From positions 44,950,001 to 45,014,000 of the forward strand of contig OZ231127.1 of assembly GCA_965153355.1 (NCBI GenBank): a stretch of 64,000 nt of DNA, given 5' to 3'. Positions 55,083 to 64,000 of the stretch are shown piece by piece (position 1 is the first letter of the stretch; each line of letters begins with the position of its first letter). The notes beneath the pieces are model-generated. The model did no database searches. It saw only the letters and a program-made list of their open reading frames with translations, and was not told the DNA's origin. Source of the DNA: Flaccisagitta enflata (Eukaryota > Chaetognatha > Sagittoidea > Aphragmophora). Position numbers and translations under genes: made by a program.

Positions 55083-55390
55083 TCCCTAGGGCCCAAAATT
55101 GAGATCGATGAAAAAAAGAGATGTTTGATAAAAATGCGGAAAATGTGAAAAAATAAAAAAAGATTAAAAAATTCATAGCGCCTAAAGTATTGGTCCCACA
55201 GTGCCCTGCTTTTTTCCAGAAGGTGTAAAAAAGTGCCCTCTTTCACCCTGTACCAATTTCAACCCCAGCCACGGGCGAGCCTAATTCTGACTCAACTTCC
55301 TCAAATTGTCTCAAGCGAAAAAGGGAAACATTAATTCCTAACCCGGAACTCAAAAAATCGAAAAACGTTTTTCGATTTTTTTCCCAACAA
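55083..55390. repeat. dispersed ~310-bp repeat ending in a hairpin (copy 2)
   Basis: Diverged copy of 15015-15325. Its terminal hairpin is a perfect 30-bp palindrome at 55352-55381 (AAAAAATCGAAAAAC and complement). The hairpin position is conserved but its sequence differs. Confidence 0.6.
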
Positions 55391-55948
55391 GGAATAACAT
55401 ACAAACTGGTCGACATAGGGCAGGGAGAGAAGGTAAATATCCATGGGATGAGTAGTATAATTTGCTGGAAGAAAAACTAGGAGTGAGGCGCGTAGTAACT
55501 AGTCTGTCAGGGCTCACCAGGCCCTCTTCAATATTTTTCAGTTTATAGTGAGAGATATTGTTCCACTTGTAATAAAGTTGTCCCTTAACTGGTAACTCAC
55601 ATTACCAGGGACACCTTCCTAAAATTTTGTACAACCAAGACGAAATTACAAGGACGTACAGATGCAAGCAATACATTTTGGGAATCACAAACTATGAAAA
55701 TCCTCGAGAAGATCGTCTTTGTTCATAAATTGTTTGCACAGAATGAAACGTGCTTCCAGACATAGAAAGGTTATATAGTAATAACCTTATGTGCATGTAG
55801 GAACTTAAGGGTGTTATCACTATTGTCAAAAAGGATGGTATATATAAGAAGGAGCATACTTTATTTGAAGTACTCATCTTCAAAAAACAGCAATATTCAA
55901 ATCAAAATTCAAAGAGAAGGTGAGGGGAGAGAGATAATGAGATCAAGA
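55391..55948. other. unassigned sequence
   Basis: No supported gene. Confidence 0.35.
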
Positions 55949-55977
55949 GAGAGAGAGAGAGAAAGAGAGAGAAAGAA

Positions 55978-56062
<85 letters not shown>
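55949..56062. repeat. (GA)n with GAAA and CAGA units
   Basis: Imperfect GA tract. Confidence 0.9.
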
Positions 56063-56067
<5 letters not shown>

Positions 56068-56294
56068 CAATAAAGATTATGATTCATTCATTTCTGCCTC
56101 TTTAAGACACCTTTTATCTTATCAATTTGTTTTACAACCTGCAAAAATCTACTTTTCTTTACAACCTCTCTACAGACGGAGCACTAATTTAGCGTGTGGA
56201 GACACAAAGTTTTAGCACCACCCCCTACAACTCAAACCCATCACCTGATTTTCTCTCCCTCCCAAATGACCACCCACCCACTGAAGGCCAAACG

Positions 56295-56484
56295 AGTGAC
56301 GCGGGCTCACAATATTGTTGCGGACGGGTAAGCAGGGGAATCCAACCTCAATCCACACCCCAACTCCCACCCCATACACAAAAATACTGAAAAAGTGTCC
56401 AAAACGCTAATTTTTCCGCTTTTCGACTCGATCATTACCAACAGACTGACAGCCTCCTATAGAGTTGAGTATCAGTAACTAAAA
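56295..56484 (-). repeat. GTCGCG-palindrome element, degenerate copy Q
   Basis: AATATTGTTGCGGACGGGTA, AGCAGGGGAATCC, CTTTTCGACTCGATCA and a decayed right end (CTCCTATAGAGTTGAGTATC). Confidence 0.45.
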
Positions 56485-57716
56485 ATCAAGGATGGCCAAG
56501 ATAACCCATCATATTTATTCAAATAAGATAAAAGATAGAATCGCCAAATTTAGGAAAACATAAGATAAAGATAAGATAAGGCTGAATTTTACAAAGATGA
56601 AGATAGGATAAGATGATTATCTTTTATTCATTTTTTGAATAAAAGATAATATAAGATGATTATCTTTTATTCGTTTTTCGAATAACTTTCTCAAATAATT
56701 CATAAGCAAAATCAAGCCCAACAGGACCTTGCACAAAAAATACCCAAGATTATCCCGCTATGAAAGCATTTAATACAGTAAGGGAATTCTTTAAATGATT
56801 TTCTAGTTAACAACTTGGGACTAAAATGTTTTCTTTTTACCATTTTTTTATCATTCAAGTATGAAATCCTAATGTAGGTAATTTCCAAATAACTAATGAT
56901 CTCTGTTTGGCAGCTGGACAATGACCTATGGTTTCACGCATAAGGGAAATTTCTCCCCTTTCTCCTTTGTATGTCCACCGCCTTTCAGGCTCAAATCCCA
57001 GCCTCAAGAATCTAATTCCAGCCTTAAGGCTCAAATCCCAGTCTTAAGGCCTAAATTCCAGTCTGTAGGCTCAAATCCCATCCTCGATCTCTAATCATAT
57101 TTAGTGTACATCTATTCCTGCCATATCTGTGTGCTGTAAAAATATTGTTAGTTTTATCATTGCTAGTAATCAGATTTATTTGCCAAGGCCCTTAGCAACT
57201 GCTGAGAACACACGGAGGTCACTATTGCTAAACAGAATTATGACATTTTGAGAAAATAAATTATTATTCGAAGTTATTTGAATTTTTTTGAAAAAGATAA
57301 TCCACAAAAAATGAAAAGATAAGATGGAGATAAGATGATTATTCGACCCCCTAGAATAAAAGAAAGATAATATGAAGATAACAACTGTTTTTATTCGAAT
57401 AATTGAAGATAACGAATAGCGAATATCTTTTGGCCATGTATGCTAAAAATCGCATAATCATGCGAGGGGGGGGGGGAGGTTTAAATTGGAAACTAAAAAA
57501 TGGCCATGGTGGCGTCATTTGTATTGCCCCAAGGTATCCAGAGCAGTCCCAAGTGAAAAATTGGTTAATGGGTTTGGGCAGTAGGGGGTGGTGCTAAAAC
57601 TTTATGTGCCTCCATATGTTAAATTAGTGGTCCGTCTGCACTCATTATTTTGCTTGCAACACCCTGTTTTCAAAAGCAAGTGTTACCAGTAAAACCTTTA
57701 TTTTGCATATAGTATT
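56485..57716. other. AT-rich sequence with AAGATAA repeats
   Basis: Degenerate AGATAAGATGATTATCTTTT words at 56520-56700 and again at 57290-57430, forming short inverted pairs around the 56925-57095 repeat. This suggests one AAGATAA-rich element interrupted by that repeat. Confidence 0.45.
56925..57095. repeat. CAGCGGTACCC-family fragment with tandem units
   Basis: CAATGACCTATGGTTTCACG and ATAAGGGAAATTTCTCC, then six CTCAAATCCCAGCCTTAAGG-like units. This links the ~20-bp tandem module to the GACCTATG family. Confidence 0.6.
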
Positions 57717-58122
57717 TTCAGTTGCGTGCTAGGCGATTCTACACCCCTCTTTGTCCATCTGTCAGTCAGTCGGTTGGTCAAGTTTTACCTTTTCTTTTTT
57801 GTTTTTTTCCTACTAACTCATTTTAAGTCAATTAGGTCATTGAAAGTCAAACAGAATCATTCTAAGTTATTTCAGGTCATTTCAGGTCATTTTAGGTCAT
57901 TTTAAGTCAATTTAAGTCACTTGAGTTTTTTGTCATTGTAGTGATTTTAGGTCAATCTAAGTCAATTTAGGTCATTCAAAGTCATTTTAAGTCATTCAAA
58001 GTCATTTTAAGTCAATTCAAGTCTTATGTCAATTAAATTCAATGAAAGTCATTTAGTTTTGTAGTTATGTAATTAAGTAATTATGTAAATCTCGCACGCG
58101 ACTCATAGGTGTTGGCCTTGCT
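57717..58122 (+). repeat. GTCGCG-palindrome element with AAGTCATT core, copy R
   Basis: AGTTGCGTGCTAGGCGATTC, TACACCCCTCTTTGTCC, a 250-bp (AGTCATTTTA)n core, and CTCGCACGCGACTCATAGGT then GTTGGCCTTGCT. Confidence 0.7.
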
Positions 58123-58258
58123 AGTCGGGGACTAGCAACCGAAAACATGGCTTTGTTCATTTGTACATCTGTCTTTCCCTCGGACGGTCCGTCACGTTTG
58201 GGTTGGAACGTGTAAAATTGGGCATTTGGATCACGCGCATGTGCGCAGGTGCGCGCGT

Positions 58259-58427
<169 letters not shown>

Positions 58428-58537
58428 CATGTGAGCTGACTGTTTATTTCATTTTTCTTTGTCTTTCTCATTGTCGTTGTCTTTGTCTTTGTCTTTGTCT
58501 TTGTCTTTGTTTTCATATTTTTCTTTTTCTTTTTCTT

Positions 58538-58738
58538 TTTAGTCGCGTGCAGTGCACGCGACTCTACAACCCGCTTTTTCCGTCCGTTGGTTGGTTGGTT
58601 GGTCGGTTGGTTATGTTTTACTTTTTTTCATGATTTTATTCTCTAACCACACTGCTCCTGCCCAAATGATCTAGTGACCTCAAATAGGGCCCCTGCCCAA
58701 CTGCACGCGACTTCGGTAGCCGTGTATCCGGCCTTGTT
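58538..58738 (+). repeat. GTCGCG-palindrome element, copy S
   Basis: AGTCGCGTGCAGTGCACGCG, ACTCTACAACCCGC, (GGTT)n, CTGCTCCTGCCC, GCACGCGACTTCGG and GCCGTGTATCCGGCCTTGTT. Both types of right-end motif occur together in this copy. Confidence 0.7.
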
Positions 58739-58950
58739 CTTTTTCTCTTTGTTCATTTTGTTGTTCTTCTTCTTCCTCTCCTTTTTCTTCTTCTTCGGAA
58801 AGTAATCTAGGGACTCTTTAAGGCAACACGATGCGGCGCCAGGAAGAAAATCAAGGCTGAGGTGGGGTAAAATCGATTTTAGGCCACTCAATTATGTACA
58901 CCCCTAGTATTTATGTTTCCTCATTTCTAGTAAATTGGTGAAACAACATA

Positions 58951-59396
58951 CAGTGGGACCTCGGTTTAAGGGATTTCTTGGGACTGACTATTTTTGTCTC
59001 TTAAATCCAAAATCCCTTAAATTGAATTTATGTTTTATTAAGGATTTTTATATTAGTTACTAAGGATTATCAAATTCTTAGTGTAACCACATCCTTTTGC
59101 TTTAAGTATGTTGATCAACAATGATTGATTTAGTTCATGGCAGGATATTTATGGCACAGGAAACGTTTCATTATTTTCTAAAAAATGATCTCAAAATACC
59201 ATTTTTTTAGTAAAAATCAATCAAATTTCCTAAAATTTCCCCTGATATAAGAGATATTTTCAAAAACTTGTCTCTTAAATCCGAATATCCCTTAAATAGA
59301 GGTTCCTTAAATAGAGGTTTTTTAACATTGAAAAAGCCTTAAAAAATTTGGGACCAGACAGTGTTGTCTTGGTGCCACCAAGGTGGGATTCCACTG
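58951..59396. mobile_element. 446-bp pogo/Tigger-like MITE
   Basis: Starts CAGTGGGACCTCGGTTTAAG and ends GGGATTCCACTG, with TA on both sides. Internal TCTCTTAAATCC/CCCTTAAATAGAGG words mirror the left subterminal part. Terminal symmetry beyond the first bases is partial. Confidence 0.55.
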
Positions 59397-59398
59397 TA

Positions 59399-59921
59399 GT
59401 TCCATCATTCTCCATCACACTGCCTCTAACTAATACTACAGTTGAACGTTGCTCAAACAAACCGCTAGCACCGGATTCCACCTACAACAGATACAAATTC
59501 ATGGTCCTTTGTTGGCATTGACAGAATTCCGCCAGTAACAGATAAAACTTGTTAGTCCCTTGAAATATGTTAGAGCAGGATTTAACTTAATCCAGCTTCT
59601 ATAGCTTATGGCGACACTTTTCACCCACTAGAATAGTAACAGTGGTATAATTCTGACCAATGAGAATGCAATAAAGGACGATTTAATCATATCAACAATT
59701 CTTTTAATCGCTAAATAAAAGATAACCTATCAGCATATCAAAATGAAAAATTACGCCAATATGAAAATTCTAAAAGAGATGTAAAAGGGAAAGAAAAAAG
59801 CTCACTTATGGATGTAAAAAAATTGATGAATGGCTGGGCCAAGGAATGAATGAATGAATGGATCAATCAATCAATCAATCTACCAATCAACCAATCAACC
59901 AATCAATGGATGATTGAATCA
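59399..59921. other. unassigned sequence downstream of the DUF229 gene
   Basis: GAATTCCGCCAGTAACAGAT at 59524 matches GAATTCCGCCAATACAGATA at 49001, a shared pogo-like fragment. The CAATCAATCAAT run 59858-59905 is low complexity. Confidence 0.4.
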
Positions 59922-61302
<1,381 letters not shown>

Positions 61303-61349
61303 CTGATTTGTCATTTAATGCAATTTGAATGAAATATATGACATGATGA

Positions 61350-61768
61350 AACAGATTGAGATATGTTCATCTCTTACACTTATGTTGAACTTGTTTGAAC
61401 AAATTGACTTATGTTCATCTTATACGCTCATGTAGAACTAGTTTGAACAAATTGTCATATGTTCATCTCATACACTAGTGATGGTATGATGTTCACCTGT
61501 TGTGGCTATTCATTTGTAGATGAAGCAGATGTTCACCTGTTATGGCTATTTGTTTTTGAATGTAGAAGTGCACCTGACATGACTATTTGTTTCTAGATGT
61601 AATATGCGTTTACCTATCATGACTATTTTCTTTTAAGTGTAGATATGCACCTGACATGACTATTTGTTTTGAAATGTAGCAGATATGTACCTGTCATGAC
61701 TAATTGTTTTTAAATGTAGCAGATGTTCACCTGTTACGGCTTTTCGTTTGTAGATGTAGCAGATGTTG
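61350..61768 (+). repeat. two adjacent minisatellites
   Basis: 61350-61480: two to three ~50-bp units of TATGTTCATCTCATACACT / GTTTGAACAAATTG. 61485-61768: six to seven ~40-46-bp units of GCAGATGTTCACCTGTTATG / GCTATTTGTTT. Both lie just upstream (minus sense) of the DUF229 exon at 61302. Confidence 0.65.
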
Positions 61769-62083
61769 CAGCGTTTTGTGGATATCAAATGAAGAGACAA
61801 GTCTTTGAGAGTTTATCTTGGCAGCCGCTACCAAATCGGGAAATTGACTTTTGTATGCAATCACATTGTTTAAGAGCATTCAAATTGATTAGGTGCATTT
61901 ACATAATTCAATTTCATGTCTATGTGAAGACTAGAACTCTTTTAAAAAGACCTATGTTACAACGTTACATTCTGAACAAAAGGAGTTAAAGAGTTGCAAT
62001 TATTTCTTCTTTTTTTTTTTGAAAGAAGAACATCTAAATAGCATTTGTAGTGCTTTTGAAGACATTTTGAGTATGTCTAAGTA

Positions 62084-63092
62084 CAGTTAAGCTTCACTAG
62101 AAGGCATCTCAAGGGACCTGTTGATTTCATGCCTTCTAGGCGGGGTGCCTTATAGCCAAGCATGTATATTTCTGCACCATACTGAATACATTATGTTCAA
62201 ATATGCTTTACTTATCCTGTCTATTGGTGTGATACACGATCAAATAGGCGTAGATGGATGCTTGGAAGTGGTAACATGAAGAATTTGGATCTTCCTTTAG
62301 TTTTTGCAATGAATCTAAACGGTATTGCTGTTATCGTCAACCAGCTTGCCACCTGACTTCCCATGCATGAAACTAGAAAAGTGACTGCAGTGTATGAATG
62401 GTATGGAAAGATCTTAATAACACAAACTCATGATGGGGGTTGTATTTCTTTCCAATAAAGACTTTGTTGAAGATGACGGTGAGAAAAGACTTAAAGTAAG
62501 TAACAGTCAGTGTGTCACTTTCATTTTGAAACTAGCTTGGTGGCGACCACTCTTAGACCTGTTAATCTAAAGTGGTTGGAAATGTCATTTACACACCAAC
62601 ATGGCGTCATCGATCCTTTATTGGCATAGATTCATCGGCTAAACAACTTTTCACTCTTCTTCTTCATTATCTCCCTCCTCTCCCTTTCATTTCACCTCGT
62701 CTCCCCGTTTCTTTCACTTCTTCTTCATCATAATCATCGGTGCTCCTCCTCATCATCGGTATTCCTCTTCATCGTCATCGGTATTCCTCTTTATCATCAT
62801 CGTTGCTCTCATCGGTATTTCTTTTTTGTCCTTTTCCTTCTCTTCCACCCTTTGTTTATCCACCTCCTCATCCTAAACAACACTTTGCTTGTCAGATGCC
62901 TTCAAAGCGAGCAAAATGATTACCAAAATTCTAATTTTCAATGCGCTATAGCGAAATTTGCCTAATAGGCGAGTGCCTTATATGCGGGGCTTATCAACAA
63001 AGGAATAAAGAGAGAAAAGTTGGGACTTTTCAAATCATGCCTTGATGCGAGGGATGCCTTATTAGCGGGTGCGCTCTAGTGAAGCTAAACTG
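62084..63092. mobile_element. 1.0-kb mariner/pogo-like element
   Basis: The ends CAGTTAAGCTTCACTAGAAG and GCTCTAGTGAAGCTAAACTG are inverted and flanked by TA (62082-62083, 63093-63094). GCCTTATAGC/GCGGGTGCGC subterminal words recur near both ends, including an internal copy around 62940-62995. No transposase was seen. It sits in the presumed upstream part of the DUF229 gene. Confidence 0.75.
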
Positions 63093-63094
63093 TA

Positions 63095-64000
63095 TGTAAA
63101 AAAGAAGCATTATTTTCAATATAGAAATTTGTTTACTTCAAATAATCAATCAAAATTTTCAATCAAAAAATGTAGAAAAACACTACCTTATGTAATATAA
63201 GAGAGGAGGGGTTGAAACTAGGAAGATGGACCCCCATAGTTCCGTCTTAACCTAATAGCATAACTAAAAAATTAGTTTTGATAAAAAATTAAAACAAAAG
63301 ACTTGTTTTCTGCATAAGAATTACTTATCCAAAGGTTTTCATTTCATGAACCATTAAAATCAGGTCGTACCTAAAATTGGATAGGTGAGTATTTGAGTGG
63401 AAGCATATACTATACAGAAACAAGTAACTTTTGAATGTTTTGTTTTCTTTAAATTGTCCAGTTGATTCTTTAAAACCATTTTTCTCAAAGTTTTTTGTAA
63501 GATACTTTTTGTTGCACATTTCATAGTTTTTTTTTTCTTTTGCACAAAATTAATTTTTTCCCATTTCTGTTCTTTTACAATTTCTACTGGTTGAACATAT
63601 CCCTCCTAACCAGCTATCTACCTTTTCAGTAAGTTGCTTGCTGTGAAATTAATGAGAAAATCTAAACACTAATTGAATATTTTATGAAACTTTTTATTGG
63701 ACAGACATTTTGAAAAGACCTGATAGTTAGACAATACCGTAATATATATGTGTGTGGGCCACTTGTCACTGTTGCCCAAAAGGATGTTTTATTGACGATG
63801 AGCGTTGGTTGCCGTGAAACCTCATTTCCATGTATTCCAGCAAAATTATCAATATTTTGACAAATTTTTGTGGGAACATTGCTCAAAATCAAATTTGCTA
63901 CAACTTTCCCACAGTATGTTCTGTAAGAATATCGCTTGTTTGGCAGTTGCTAGGGAGCACCACAGCGCTGTCACACATTTTTCAGAAATTTAAAGGATAG
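63095..64000. other. unassigned AT-rich sequence at right edge
   Basis: No supported exon of the DUF229 gene or any other gene was recognised here. Confidence 0.35.

Noticed and set aside
53865-55102. 334-400-codon Ser/Pro/Leu frames over the polypyrimidine tract
   Set aside because: All three plus frames are open because the tract lacks purines and hence stop codons; not evidence of a gene.

Overview
This is a low-gene-density window of an animal nuclear genome. The evidence is GT-AG introns, a Sox-family HMG-box gene, a DUF229 ectoenzyme gene, a CR1/L2-type LINE remnant and several cut-and-paste transposon relics. There are no bacterial operons, rRNA genes or CRISPR. The repeat content and the invertebrate-style gene set suggest an invertebrate; the sequence does not let me name the species.

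Three protein genes can be reconstructed. (1) 16382 to 11405, minus strand: a nine-exon gene whose exons join in phase to 807 codons plus stop. It is colinear with alpha-D-phosphoglucomutase (PGM1/PGM5 type), but the phosphoserine loop, metal-binding loop and phosphate-binding loops are degenerate, so I predict a non-catalytic phosphoglucomutase-like protein with long acidic, Ser-rich and Ala/Thr-rich insertions. (2) 37325 to 40099, plus strand: a four-exon SoxB-like transcription factor of 682 aa, with one intron inside the HMG-box region. (3) 61302 to 59922, minus strand: the last three visible exons of a DUF229 (alkaline-phosphatase/sulfatase superfamily) extracellular protein, with a long in-frame poly-Asn tract. 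Its upstream exons were not found. Four short open stretches preceded by acceptor-like AG sites are listed as weak exon candidates. The genes do not form an obvious pathway.

The rest is repetitive. Microsatellites are exceptionally dense and long: (CT/GA)n dominates, with (GT/CA)n, (TGTC)n, (TTTC)n, (CAA/GTT)n, (CAT)n and an 830-bp nearly pure pyrimidine tract at 54230-55055. Two (CT)n tracts lie directly against splice acceptors of the phosphoglucomutase-like gene. Beyond these I found a family of about 18 dispersed elements marked by an 18-bp GTCGCG palindrome next to GTCC/GGTC repeats and a GGCCTTGTT end; three TA-flanked CAGT-ended elements related to Tc1/mariner/pogo plus one weaker case; a 2.9-kb insertion with a 9-bp target duplication inside a 564-bp tandem array, itself holding a nested 1.5-kb element; a LINE 3' fragment with a 10-bp target duplication; a head-to-head pair of tRNA-like SINE sequences; several long inverted repeats; and a ~20-bp degenerate tandem-repeat module seen at four loci.

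Layout: 1-11400 repeats and microsatellites; 11405-17100 phosphoglucomutase-like gene and upstream region; 17100-36600 repeats, with the tandem array and nested transposons at 27317-31974; 36600-41150 SoxB gene; 41250-59900 transposon and repeat mosaic; 59922-61302 DUF229 gene 3' part; 61300-64000 minisatellites, a mariner-like element and unassigned AT-rich DNA.
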